Positions 25,892 to 34,391 of a DNA stretch of 64,000 bases are shown in pieces. The first letter of the stretch is position 1. Each line of letters begins with the position of its first letter. The stretch is from positions 248,001-312,000 of the forward strand of contig NZ_CP045721.1 in assembly GCF_009646115.1 (NCBI RefSeq). Reading direction: 5' to 3'. Made by a program: the position numbers and the translations under genes. The notes beneath the pieces are model-generated. The model searched no databases, was not told the origin of the DNA, and saw only the letters and a list, made by a program, of their open reading frames with translations. Origin of the DNA: Pantoea eucalypti (lineage in GTDB: Bacteria; Pseudomonadota; Gammaproteobacteria; Enterobacterales; Enterobacteriaceae).

Positions 25892-25930
25892 GGATGTTGT
25901 TTCCTGCGTACAGAGTGTCGATACCTGAGG

Positions 25931-25957
25931 TTATCGGCAGCTCTCGGCAGATTTTTA
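25931..25957 (-). promoter_or_regulatory. Sigma-28 (FliA) promoter for cheZ
   Basis: Read on the minus strand: TAAAAATC, 11 bases, GCCGATAA. The -10 element matches the sigma-28 consensus perfectly, the core TAAA of the -35 is present and the spacing is exact. Transcription would begin about 33 bases before the cheZ start codon. Confidence 0.82.
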
Positions 25958-26058
25958 AATTTCCCTGGAATTTTTCCTCAGGTAAAAAGTGACATGATGA
26001 CAATGAGGCGGCATTGGCTGAACGTCATCAGGCTGGTGGAAGCGAGAAATAACCCTGA

Positions 26059-26733
26059 TTAAATCGTCAATGGGTAACATATCGTCCAGTTATAGTTGAC
26101 CCTCGCCAATTTTAAATCCCCGGTAACATCGCCAAAATTAACGGCCTGGCGTTCAAAAATATACTGACGCAGAGAAGTGGGTAGAAAATCGGCGCCGTAG
26201 CGCAGAAGGGTGCTGTGCCAGAAAGGGGCGGGTAATGGGCTGCCACTGTGACGCAGCTGCAATTCATTCTTCCATTGAGAATTCAAAACGCTTTCGCAGA
26301 AGGACTGGCGCATAGCGATTGCAGTACTGTCAGGGATTCCCGCCAGCAACAACTGGCTGGGCAACGCAACCAACCGAAGGTCTCGTATAACGATTCGTTT
26401 TGCATCAAATCCAGTCCAGATCTTCGTCAATTCTGCCACTTTTTCTGGCAGTGGCTCGTTTTCGTTCATGAACGGCAGAGTCAGGGGCAGGAAGGTAAAA
26501 TGGAAACCCTCCGGGGGAAGAACATCAGCAAGAGGGTCATCTTTTGTGAGCTGCTGCAATTCACCAATAAGACGCGAGACATCCAGAGAAACTGGGGGCT
26601 GAATACCCGAGGCAAGAGCCAGCCTGACAGGATCGTAATAGTTTCCCTGTTTAATATCCCCAACTCCTGCATTTTTCGCCCAGATGGCGGTGGTGTTTTC
26701 GTTTGTTGAACGATAGAGGTTTTGCAGACTCAT
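26059..26733 (-). CDS. Putative 2H phosphoesterase-like protein
   Basis: 224 residues. Two His-x-Thr/Ser-x motifs are visible, HFTF in PPEGFHFTFLPLTLPF (about residue 78) and HSTL in APFWHSTLLRYG (about 173), spaced as in the two-histidine phosphoesterase fold of 2'-5' RNA ligases and cyclic phosphodiesterases. The rest has no family I know. If correct, it would open or close cyclic phosphates. Starts behind AAGG. Monocistronic. Confidence 0.55.
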   Translation of the reverse strand: MSLQNLYRSTNENTTAIWAKNAGVGDIKQGNYYDPVRLALASGIQPPVSLDVSRLIGELQQLTKDDPLADVLPPEGFHFTFLPLTLPFMNENEPLPEKVAELTKIWTGFDAKRIVIRDLRLVALPSQLLLAGIPDSTAIAMRQSFCESVLNSQWKNELQLRHSGSPLPAPFWHSTLLRYGADFLPTSLRQYIFERQAVNFGDVTGDLKLARVNYNWTICYPLTI

Positions 26734-26946
26734 CGATGACAGACCTTTTGGAATTAGAATGAATACAGGCTTTTACCCTGCTATTTCTGCCCGGTATTTT
26801 ACGCTATTCAATTAATTAGTTAGTGTTCACCTGCCCTTAAACAGACAATCAGGGGACAGATCAGGACAACATAAAGCGGACGCATAGAATCCATCCACTC
26901 TCTCTGATATTGATGACGCTAAAGCACGTCTGTTGAGGGAGAAAAG

Positions 26947-27258
26947 ATGAATTTTTTTAGCAGTAAAGAATTTACTGGCTCAAGAGCATGGGACTCACTG
27001 CATATTGCCAGCTTTGATAATGTCAGCGTGAAACTTCACTGGACCGATCAGCCTTACAAGTGGCACATCAACGATGGGCAGGAAGTTTTTGCTGTCATGG
27101 ATGGATGCGTTGAAATGCAATATAAGGAACAGGGCGAAGTTAAAAGCCGTGTTCTCAACGCCGGTGATATCTTTTACGCCAGTGAAGGAACCGAGCATAT
27201 CGCGCGCCCACAGGGCGTCGCACGCGTGCTGGTTATTGAAAAAGAGGGCTCGGTTTAA
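26947..27258 (+). CDS. Cupin-domain protein
   Basis: 103 residues, a single small beta barrel. HINDGQEVFAVMDGCVEMQYKEQGEV (about 38-63) is cupin motif 1, with Glu but an Asn-Asp start where enzymes have two His; NAGDIFYASEGTEHIARPQGVARVLVIEKEG is motif 2 with one His. Metal binding would be partial, so a ligand-binding or non-enzymatic role is possible. GAGGGAG lies before the ATG. Convergent with the hydrolase gene. Confidence 0.82.
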   Translation: MNFFSSKEFTGSRAWDSLHIASFDNVSVKLHWTDQPYKWHINDGQEVFAVMDGCVEMQYKEQGEVKSRVLNAGDIFYASEGTEHIARPQGVARVLVIEKEGSV

Positions 27259-27279
27259 TCAGAGTGTTTCTTTATCGGG

Positions 27280-27990
27280 TCAGGCCTGATAATCCGTGAC
27301 GAAACAGGATATCTCCTCTCCCAGACTGAGCAGAAATGATTCGCGTGAAGGGTGGGTATCTATTATGTGCGGCGGCAGCGTGTTCATAAAAGTAAAATGG
27401 CCCGCATCCTTAACCACGCAAACATCAATTACCGTTTCTGATTCTGATTGCATAAACAGCGCTTGCGACGGCGGTGTCAGAGTGTCCTTTTCGCCTGTCC
27501 AGATCTTCACCGGTACATTGAGGGATGCGAGTGCCGAGGGGGCTTTAAAAAAGTCCGCCGCAGGCGCTAACAGGAACAGTTGATTTAAAACCTGACTGCC
27601 TGCAAACGTCACCTTCTCTCCGGCTCGGGTCCACGCCTCCGCGCCGACTTGCATCAACAGAATCACGGCGCCGAGGGAGTGCCCGACACCGGCAATCGAT
27701 TCATAATCATGACCAAAATTATCCAGAGCGAGGGCAAGCCTCTGGCTACGATCCAGCAGGTCAATCTTTGAGGGTGTGGGTGAGGTCAACCGATCAAAAT
27801 GCGGTGCGACCACCGCAATACCATTCCGGTTAAAGGTCTGCAAGAGCGCCAGATGACGCAATGGACTTCCTCCAGCACCGGCTGCGAAAAGGATGCATTG
27901 CCTGGCCTCTTTCGCTCTTAATAGCGGGACCTCGAAATCCTTACCGGCATGCCGGATGACAGCGGTTTCCACCTTCTCGCTGTAAATCAT
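27280..27990 (-). CDS. Alpha/beta hydrolase (dienelactone hydrolase-like)
   Basis: 236 residues from MIYSEKVETAVIRHAG; a GGGAG about 10 bases upstream favours this start over ATG at 28014. Markers: a strand ending CILFAAGAGGSPLRHLA (oxyanion region), nucleophile elbow GVGHSLGAVIL, acid segment VKIWTGEKDTLTPPSQA and catalytic His in KDAGHFTFMNTLPPH. The catalytic triad seems complete. Serine-type esterase or thioesterase; substrate unknown. Confidence 0.78.
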   Translation of the reverse strand: MIYSEKVETAVIRHAGKDFEVPLLRAKEARQCILFAAGAGGSPLRHLALLQTFNRNGIAVVAPHFDRLTSPTPSKIDLLDRSQRLALALDNFGHDYESIAGVGHSLGAVILLMQVGAEAWTRAGEKVTFAGSQVLNQLFLLAPAADFFKAPSALASLNVPVKIWTGEKDTLTPPSQALFMQSESETVIDVCVVKDAGHFTFMNTLPPHIIDTHPSRESFLLSLGEEISCFVTDYQA

Positions 27991-28095
27991 AAAGCCGACT
28001 CCCTGCTGAAACATGAGTCCCGTGATACTAACCCATCGCGTGTGAAACGATAGTTTTTGCCCACTCCGGAACCCGGCCTTGCAGTTTTGCTGCGC

Positions 28096-28701
28096 TTACT
28101 GCGACGCCTCTGACAGTAATGCCGCCTGCACAGCAGGGCGCGCGCTGATCCTCGTCCGATAAGCCACCAGCGCTGGCCAGCGCGCCAGTTCAATGTTGAA
28201 GAATTTGCACCAGCCCAGCACGGTGTACAGATAGGCATCAGCAACGCCGAACGACGTCCCCATCAGAAAGGCTTTATCGGTCAGCGAAGTCTGCAGATAA
28301 TCGAACCGCCGGAACAGCTTCTCGCGAAAAATCGTCAGAACATTGTCGGGCAGGGACGTGTTAAACAGCAGCGCAGACCCCGCATGAATTTCACTGGTAA
28401 TAAAGTTAAGCCACTCCTGCAGACGAACCCTCTCCCAGCTTCCTGCTGGCGGTGCCAGCTTGCTTTCTGGTTTCAGGTCAGCGAGATACTGCACAATCGC
28501 TGGCCCTTCCGTCAGTATCTGCCCGTCATCCAGTTCCAGCGCAGCGACATAGCCTTTGGGATTGATTGAGCGAAAGTCATGCCCGTCAGCGGTGAGCTTG
28601 CTCCTGTTATCCACTTTAACCAGCTCAAACGCTATTGCCAGTTCACGCAACACGATGTGGGGCGAAAGCGAACAGGTATCCGCGGCGTAGTAAAGTTTCA
28701 T
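28096..28701 (-). CDS. gstA: Glutathione S-transferase, GstA (beta class)-like
   Basis: 201 residues, matching E. coli GstA in length and markers: MKLYYAADTCSLSPHIVLRE with the Cys10 typical of beta-class GSTs, PKGYVAALELDDGQILTEGPAIVQYLADL (about 48-76) for glutathione binding, and the C-terminal FGVADAYLYTVLGW. It conjugates glutathione to electrophiles in the cytoplasm. Divergent from a LysR-type regulator 117 bases away, which likely controls it. Confidence 0.85.
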   Translation of the reverse strand: MKLYYAADTCSLSPHIVLRELAIAFELVKVDNRSKLTADGHDFRSINPKGYVAALELDDGQILTEGPAIVQYLADLKPESKLAPPAGSWERVRLQEWLNFITSEIHAGSALLFNTSLPDNVLTIFREKLFRRFDYLQTSLTDKAFLMGTSFGVADAYLYTVLGWCKFFNIELARWPALVAYRTRISARPAVQAALLSEASQ

Positions 28702-28818
28702 CTTTTCTCCGATAACATTAAAAGCGGGTAGCGTGTGTTGTGCCTGAATACACTGTGCTCAGTCTCACTGTTGCTGTAAAATTAATGTTTAATAAATTAA
28801 CTATAAGCCTGGCTACTG

Positions 28819-29709
28819 ATGACTATGATGAATCTTCAACACTGGCGCCTGCTGGTGGCGGTGGCTGATGCCAGTAACATCTCGCGCGGCGCTGAAGTGA
28901 CGGGCATGACCCAATCTGCTGCCAGTCAGGCGATTGCCCAGTTAGAGTCCTCGCTGGGGTTCCCGTTGTTCGTGCGGGAGCGTCGTCAGATCGGTATAAC
29001 CGCCCTGGGTGAGCAGGTGATTGAACATGCCCGAACGATGGTGGCGCAGCTCAATGCTATTCGCGAACTGGCTGATGCGCACAGGGGTTTAAAAGGGGAA
29101 CGTATCCGGCTTGCCAGCTTCCCCTCGGTCACCTCTACACTTTTGCCTGGCTTGCTGCGGAGCTTTAAGCGTCTGCATCCGGACATGGATGTGGTGGTGC
29201 TTGAAGGGACTGATGAGGAAGTGGAGGCGTGGCTGGCAGCAGACACCGTTGAGCTTGGGGTGGTGATGAACCCCGCGCCCGGACGTGCTGACGTGATATT
29301 AGGACAGGACGCCTGGGTTGCGGTGATGCCTGCCAGCTCTTCGCAGGCTAGCGCGAACGGCATCACCCTGCAGGAACTGGCAGACCAGCCCTTTGTGCTT
29401 GCGACAGGCGGCTGCGTGGTGAATGGGAGAAGCCTGATCGAACAGGCGGGCCATCAGCTTACCGACGTGCGGGTAAAAGTCCGCGACTGGATCAGTGCCT
29501 GCCTGCTGGTGCGAGAAGGGATGGGGGTTGCACTGGTGCCGGAATCTGCCCTGCCAGCGGAGCTGCGCGGCCTGACCGTGCTGCCGGTAATCCCTGCGGT
29601 ACACCGTGAGTTCGGGCTGGTCTGTTCACGCGCAGGAAAAGCTTCTGATGCCACGCAGATACTCCTGAAAGGCGTGCGAAAAGGGCAGGGACACCAGGCG
29701 GCATGCTGA
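28819..29709 (+). CDS. LysR-family regulator
   Basis: 296 residues: winged helix (LQHWRLLVAVADASNISRGAEVTGMTQSAASQAIAQLESSLGFPLFVRERR) and a substrate-binding domain starting at RIRLASFPSVTSTLLPGLLR. A strand-swapped CynR/CbbR-like C-terminal domain with GMGVALVPESAL. Divergent from gstA; the A/T-rich intergenic stretch near 28780-28800 (TTAATGTTTAATAAATTAA) is a possible T-N11-A type binding site. Regulation of gstA is inferred from the layout. Confidence 0.85.
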   Translation: MTMMNLQHWRLLVAVADASNISRGAEVTGMTQSAASQAIAQLESSLGFPLFVRERRQIGITALGEQVIEHARTMVAQLNAIRELADAHRGLKGERIRLASFPSVTSTLLPGLLRSFKRLHPDMDVVVLEGTDEEVEAWLAADTVELGVVMNPAPGRADVILGQDAWVAVMPASSSQASANGITLQELADQPFVLATGGCVVNGRSLIEQAGHQLTDVRVKVRDWISACLLVREGMGVALVPESALPAELRGLTVLPVIPAVHREFGLVCSRAGKASDATQILLKGVRKGQGHQAAC

Positions 29710-29779
29710 TCAGGCGGAACAATTGTCATCGCTCAGAATTCGCGTAACGGGTCGAAAAGCGGGTAAAGCTAGGGCTGAT

Positions 29780-30116
29780 TCACAAGTAAAGCGCCTTGCT
29801 CGCCCAGCGTCTGCTTGCTTTAAGCGCTATGTGATCCCCCGTACTGTAAGGTGTTTTATCGCGGACCCGACGCATGCGATCTTTGCAGTCTTTCAGGAAG
29901 GTTTCAGCACTCTCCTGGAAGATGGAGCAGGTTAATGGCTTGCCCGCTTCGCTGGCCGTTGCCTTTTCTGCCTCATTCAGCAGTGTACTGTAAGCATCAA
30001 TCGCTTTTGTCATTCCGGCCACGTCGGGATGGGGAGAGGTAAACAGGATAGCCAGGCAGCACAAGGGCAGTCACCGTCATCGCGGGCATGCTGGCACTGC
30101 TTGCGCTTTTAAACAC
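29780..30116 (-). pseudogene. Probable secreted small protein broken by a one-base insertion
   Basis: A GTG at 30116 has AAAGGA six bases upstream and opens VFKSASSASMPAMTVTALVL, which looks like a signal peptide. One extra C near 30055 (CTGCCTGG where CTGCTGG would keep the frame) then shifts it. In the other frame the protein goes on as LAILFTSPHPDVAGMTKAID, with a mature part of about 85 residues holding two Cys (LTCSIFQ, LKDCKDR). The repaired product would be about 112 residues. Family not recognised. It might instead be an artefact or a chance frame. Confidence 0.4.
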
Positions 30117-30215
30117 GATCGGTCCTTTCTTTATGTGGTCAGAAATACAGACTGGAAATGGATATTCGCATTGGCTCCCTTATCAGCTGCGATGAGGGAG
30201 CCGATGACAAACGGC

Positions 30216-32075
30216 TTATGCGCTTTGCGACGCTTCGGCCGATTCTTCTTTCATTAATGCCCTGACCGTCTGATGGCGATGCCAGTAAAGGCCGAGAGTA
30301 TTTTTAAAGGCTTCAATCTCTTTCTTCAGACCGGGTAAGGGGATCTCACTGCGCTTTTTACCTTTAGCGTTCGGCTGCTCATGCTGTAGGTAGAGCTTAT
30401 CCCGGCCGAAATTACGAATGACATTGATGTTTTTTACGTTATCCCACTCCAGCAGTTCGTCGGTTTTCGGTGACACGATGCCCTGCCAGGTGATGACAAT
30501 CTGCGAGCCATCTTTAAGCGTGTAAGGCACATTGGGGAAATGCTTCAGCACCAGCGCGGTTTCCATCTCACCCTCAGGCTGATAACGCCAGGCCAGGCTT
30601 TCCTCATGCACTGAAGAGAAGTCGCGTTCATATTTCTGCCACAACTGCTGCTCGATCTCGTTGGCAACCGGCATCAAATCAACCCAGCTCTTGGCCGGGA
30701 AATCGGCGGCGACCGCTGCATAGTCGGCTTCGTCGATGTTGTATCCGACGTTGCGCATCCTTTCTGCCAGCGGCGGGTGTGAGTCAAAGGGGTGCGGCAC
30801 ATTCTGTTCGCGGACAACGCTGATAAAGTCCGGAGACGCGACATGCTCAGGCAGACCGGCAGCGATAGCTTTACTGATCCCCAGTTCATTTTCATGCAGC
30901 GTCCGGTTATTAAAGAAGTTTCGCTCAACTTCACTGCGGTAACTGGCATAGGCGGATACTTTGATCAGCGATTCGATAATCGCGGCGGGGGAGACCAGCG
31001 TTGAGGCATTGCGATCCGCCACAAACTCACGTTCACGGCTGTTGCGCTGCCATGCCAGTTCAAACAGCATGCGATAGAGGTAGAGCGGATAGTACACGAT
31101 CAGTGTTGCCAGATTCTGACCCATCAATTGCATGTAGAGGTCAAAGCGATGCAGCTTCGGTCCCAGCAGTGCGCCGGAAGCGGTGTCACCTTCATGCAGG
31201 TGTGTCAGCTCATGGACCATCACGCCATCAGCCTGCGCAACGGTGAGCTGACGCAGCAGCGGAATGCTGACATAGAGTTTACGACCGGTAAGCGGGTGTC
31301 CGTTTACGCTGAGTGGGGCTTCCGTCACGTAAAAGTTGGTATCGATGCCCGCAACGATATGATCGGGGGGCGTGGTGCCGACTCTGGCGGCCAGCATATC
31401 AATCTGTGACCAGAGTGCCGGAGCGGCTTCGCGGGTCACGACTTCACCTTCAATACTCTCTTCCGGCGGGAGTTTTTTGAAGATGCCTTTAATCATGTAA
31501 TACATGCCGGCCAGCACCAGCAGGCCTACGGCCATCACCAGCTTTGGATAGTAGGTTTGCGTGAAGAAAGCGGTACCCCAGAATGAGAGCCAGACCAGCA
31601 TGCCGCCCTGAACCATAACTTCCAGTGAACAGGCCAGCATCAGGAATTTGCGGGCCAGCGCCAGACTGATCACCTGTCCCTGGCGGCTTTTAAAAGCCAG
31701 CGCACTGAACAATAGCACCATTAGCAGGACAACGCCGCTGCCGATCAGCGTCCAGAAAGCCACTTTATCCATCATGTAGAACTGCCACAACTCGGATTGC
31801 GGTGCGCAGACGGCGTTTTTGTAATCCTGCAGATTTTCATCGACCGGGCCGCAGACGCTGGACGGCGGGTGCTGCTGCAAAAATGTCTGCAGTTTGCCGG
31901 TATCCTGATGTTGCTCCTGCGCATCGTTCATAAAGAACTGGGTGTACTGCTGATCGAGTTGCGCATTGCCGTATTCAGCAAAAACCAGAGTAATAACAGG
32001 TACCAGAAACAGTGTGAACAGCAGCCAGAGAAATACCTTCAGATAACCCTTTTTCAATTCCGTTAATGATTTCAA
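30216..32075 (-). CDS. M48-family membrane metalloprotease
   Basis: 619 residues. TM helices near 12-33, 105-127, 143-170 and 180-195 anchor it, with further hydrophobic stretches. The catalytic zinc motif HELTH is at 288-292 (MVHELTHLHEGDTASG), and REREFVADRNAS supplies the third ligand Glu. The C-terminal 120 residues are an extra soluble domain. HtpX/Oma1-like enzymes act in membrane protein quality control. Begins with TTG at 32075 behind AGGA; no ATG is available in frame nearby. Monocistronic. Confidence 0.85.
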   Translation of the reverse strand: MKSLTELKKGYLKVFLWLLFTLFLVPVITLVFAEYGNAQLDQQYTQFFMNDAQEQHQDTGKLQTFLQQHPPSSVCGPVDENLQDYKNAVCAPQSELWQFYMMDKVAFWTLIGSGVVLLMVLLFSALAFKSRQGQVISLALARKFLMLACSLEVMVQGGMLVWLSFWGTAFFTQTYYPKLVMAVGLLVLAGMYYMIKGIFKKLPPEESIEGEVVTREAAPALWSQIDMLAARVGTTPPDHIVAGIDTNFYVTEAPLSVNGHPLTGRKLYVSIPLLRQLTVAQADGVMVHELTHLHEGDTASGALLGPKLHRFDLYMQLMGQNLATLIVYYPLYLYRMLFELAWQRNSREREFVADRNASTLVSPAAIIESLIKVSAYASYRSEVERNFFNNRTLHENELGISKAIAAGLPEHVASPDFISVVREQNVPHPFDSHPPLAERMRNVGYNIDEADYAAVAADFPAKSWVDLMPVANEIEQQLWQKYERDFSSVHEESLAWRYQPEGEMETALVLKHFPNVPYTLKDGSQIVITWQGIVSPKTDELLEWDNVKNINVIRNFGRDKLYLQHEQPNAKGKKRSEIPLPGLKKEIEAFKNTLGLYWHRHQTVRALMKEESAEASQSA

Positions 32076-32440
32076 AATAATAACATCCTATATGTCAGTG
32101 AAAGGGAGAAGCTGCTGACATCAGGAAATTCTCAACAAGAATATCCTTGCCCCGACTATGCCGTGCGGGAGCACGTAAGCGCTTCAGAGAGAGTGTAATG
32201 AGTGCAAGGAGATTATAATCCAGTCTGAACTCATTTTGAAAAGCCCGGAAAATATTCCTGGATGTTTTTCATTACCCGTTCGCTATTCTTCGGGCGGCTC
32301 ACGTTGCTCAGGTATAACACCGATAATTTGAGTTAAAGTTTATTATTTATTTTGGACAGCCTCCGCCATGAAGTTTAAAAAGCTGCCTTCCTGCTGACGC
32401 TATACCAGATTTTATGTTTTGCCAGTTGCGCTGAAAAAAA
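32076..32440. other. Gap of 365 bases, no gene
   Basis: A/T-rich, with the M48 promoter presumably at the left. At 32368 an ATG opens MKFKK and, after a one-base shift, AFLLTLYQILCFASCAEK, which resembles a lipoprotein leader. It runs into the DUF2628 gene tail, so at most it is a relic. Confidence 0.4.
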
Positions 32441-32878
32441 TTACCAGCGCATCCCTTTAAAGGGGTTCCAGCCGTTATCGCCTTTTCGCTCTTTCAGGTA
32501 ATAATTGTAATTCGTACTCATGCCGTACAGTGCATTAAAGCCATAGGCCAGGCCGCCCTGAAGATACCGTGGGAACTCCATGCCCGCTATCGCTAAAGCG
32601 ATGATCAAAATAACATAAACAGCCATCATAATTAAAATCAGCATGATGTTCTTTTTCCACAGGCCGAGTACAAACAGATAAATCGGGCCAAAAATGAAGG
32701 CAATTAAATTCATGTTCACTCTGAATTTTTGCCTGAAAGGCAGTTGCTTCAGTGCCTGTCTGAAGCCGGGTGAACTGGGAGCACCATAACGGTCGAAAAA
32801 ATCAAAGCGGGCCTGCCACCTCGCACTGTATTCTTTAGATCTGTTCTCTTTACCATTATTTTCAGTGAGTTGTTCCAT
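32441..32878 (-). CDS. DUF2628 membrane protein (YigF-like)
   Basis: 145 residues counted from MEQLTENNG; GGAGG five bases upstream makes this start better than ATG at 32890. Family signature: YSARWQARFDFFDRYGAPSSPGF, then VNMNLIAFIFGPIYLFVLGLWKKN and a second hydrophobic helix IMLILIMMAVYVILIIALAIAG. Close in layout to E. coli YigF. Function unknown; a soluble N-terminus with two to three membrane helices is predicted. Confidence 0.85.
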   Translation of the reverse strand: MEQLTENNGKENRSKEYSARWQARFDFFDRYGAPSSPGFRQALKQLPFRQKFRVNMNLIAFIFGPIYLFVLGLWKKNIMLILIMMAVYVILIIALAIAGMEFPRYLQGGLAYGFNALYGMSTNYNYYLKERKGDNGWNPFKGMRW

Positions 32879-33272
32879 ATCAACCTCCATGCTTTACACG
32901 AAATCTGACGATCACCATACTGTTTCATCCGGATGACAGCGGCATAAATGTCTCCCACCTAAACAGCCGATGCAAATGTTAAAAACAGCGATATCACAGC
33001 CGCGACTCATTCAAACTAAAATAATAGCGCAGTGCAACAAACAGCAGTGCCGCATCCGGCGAGCAATATTAATGGCACACTGGATCCGGGATAAGCAACA
33101 ACCTCAGGAAATAATCCTGGCGGCATCAGGCGTTTTATAACGAATCGGGCTGATATGCCCTGAACGGGGCAGGGAGAATATTAGCACCAAAGAAAATATC
33201 GCTACAATGATAAAAATATGTTAATTTCAAGAAAATAATTTCTCGTTCCTCACCCATCTATAGGATATAAAT
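32879..33272. other. Gap of 394 bases between divergent genes, nothing recognised
   Basis: No open frame with coding character and no clear hairpin with T-run. It must hold the promoters of the DUF2628 gene and of the small membrane gene at 33273. Confidence 0.5.
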
Positions 33273-33614
33273 ATGATCGCCTGGAGCGGAGTCGGGTTTT
33301 TTGTCGCACTATTAATTTGTGCTGCTTATCTGCTGTGTAAATGGGTGCTGGATTTTTATTACTACGATGGTTTTTTTGTCGCGCATTTATGGGCGACAGG
33401 CGCAACGCTCATCGTTGCTGCCCTCTTTTGTGCGCTCTTCGTCTGGGCGCTCCGGCAGGAAAAATGGCTGGACTCCATCGCAACGGCGACCAAAAGTGAG
33501 CCGATGATGGCCCCCGAAAAAACCCACAACTTCTTTTTTATCCCCGTTCTTTACTGGCCGATAATTTTGTTATTGCTCGGTTCAGGGATCTGTATTTACG
33601 ACCTGACCCGATAA
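33273..33614 (+). CDS. Small membrane protein of unknown function
   Basis: 113 residues with three hydrophobic segments: IAWSGVGFFVALLICAAYLLCKWVL, HLWATGATLIVAALFCALFVWAL and FFFIPVLYWPIILLLLGSGICIYDL. AGGA lies eight bases before the ATG. No motif I recognise. It lies 71 bases before the periplasmic-protein gene, so they may share a transcript. Confidence 0.6.
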   Translation: MIAWSGVGFFVALLICAAYLLCKWVLDFYYYDGFFVAHLWATGATLIVAALFCALFVWALRQEKWLDSIATATKSEPMMAPEKTHNFFFIPVLYWPIILLLLGSGICIYDLTR

Positions 33615-33685
33615 CGCCTCTGCCTCGCCGACACCCGATTCGGTGTCAGTGAAATGGAAATAGCCACTACACGAAGGAGTTCACG

Positions 33686-34243
33686 GTGAAATTACGTCAA
33701 TCATTAAACATTATGGGTGCGCTCTGCCTGACGGCTGCACTTGGCAGCACCCCGATGATCGCATCAGCAGCCGAAGCGAAAACAGCACAGGCTGCAAACA
33801 CGCAGAATCAGACGATCTCGTTGCTGGATGGCAAACAGACTTTCAACCTGCAGGGTTATGAAAAGCAGCCTGTTCCGGGCGGTGGACCTGGAACCATGTA
33901 TGTAAACAAGCAGGAAAAACGCGTCTTGATCATTGGCGAAGAAGAGATCCCGCTGATTGCGCGCGGTGGCAGTGACGCTGATTTTCTTGAAGGCGGGAAG
34001 TCTATCAAAGACAAGCAGAAGCAGGCGTCACCTTCTTATACGGTGATCAGTGAGAAAACTGAGAATGACAATGGTCTGCCCGTTTATCACGTTGAAGCCA
34101 CTGACAAAATGGGGGGTAATGATGTTCAACAGGCGACGCTGCTGGCGGTTGCCAACAAGAAATTCTCCGTTATTCAGGTGGTTTCAAATCACAAAGATAA
34201 AGCTGGCCACCTGAAAGCGGTTAATAACATTCTTGGTAAATAA
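33686..34243 (+). CDS. Exported protein of unknown function
   Basis: 185 residues. GTG start at 33686 with AAGGAG six bases before it. Signal peptide MKLRQSLNIMGALCLTAALGSTPMIASA with a likely cut after ASA (residue 28). The mature domain has a beta-rich look: NQTISLLDGKQTFNLQGYEKQPVPGG, then GTMYVNKQEKRVLIIGEEEIPL and a C-terminal FSVIQVVSNHKDKAGHLKAVNNILG. Resembles the DcrB/YfiR-size small periplasmic proteins only superficially; family not recognised. Followed by a strong terminator. Confidence 0.7.
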   Translation: MKLRQSLNIMGALCLTAALGSTPMIASAAEAKTAQAANTQNQTISLLDGKQTFNLQGYEKQPVPGGGPGTMYVNKQEKRVLIIGEEEIPLIARGGSDADFLEGGKSIKDKQKQASPSYTVISEKTENDNGLPVYHVEATDKMGGNDVQQATLLAVANKKFSVIQVVSNHKDKAGHLKAVNNILGK

Positions 34244-34245
34244 GC

Positions 34246-34334
34246 CGGGACAGCGGGTCAGTAAGAGAAGGGATTACGGGTGAGTCATGCGTTTACTCAG
34301 CCGGTAATGCCTTCTCTGTCCCCGGTTTTTCCAG
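34246..34334 (+). terminator. Large nested rho-independent terminator
   Basis: Outer stem CCGGGACAG with CTGTCCCCGG followed by TTTTT. Inside it lies a second long stem, AGAAGG-G-ATTAC...TGAGT with ACTCA...GTAAT-G-CCTTCT (34266-34315). Unusually large for a simple terminator; it ends the exported-protein gene. Confidence 0.75.
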
Positions 34335-34391
34335 GTCTTAAAACATAAAAGGCCGTTTCCGGCCTCTCGTTATCTCCCCCAGATACTCACT

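Noticed and set aside
30674..31409. Several long open frames opposite the M48 protease gene
   Set aside because: They are antisense shadows of a well-supported protease frame.
32325..32350. ACCGATAA followed by TAAAGTTT, which looked like a sigma-28 promoter
   Set aside because: The two elements are in the wrong order for a promoter on that strand, and the reverse strand does not fit either.
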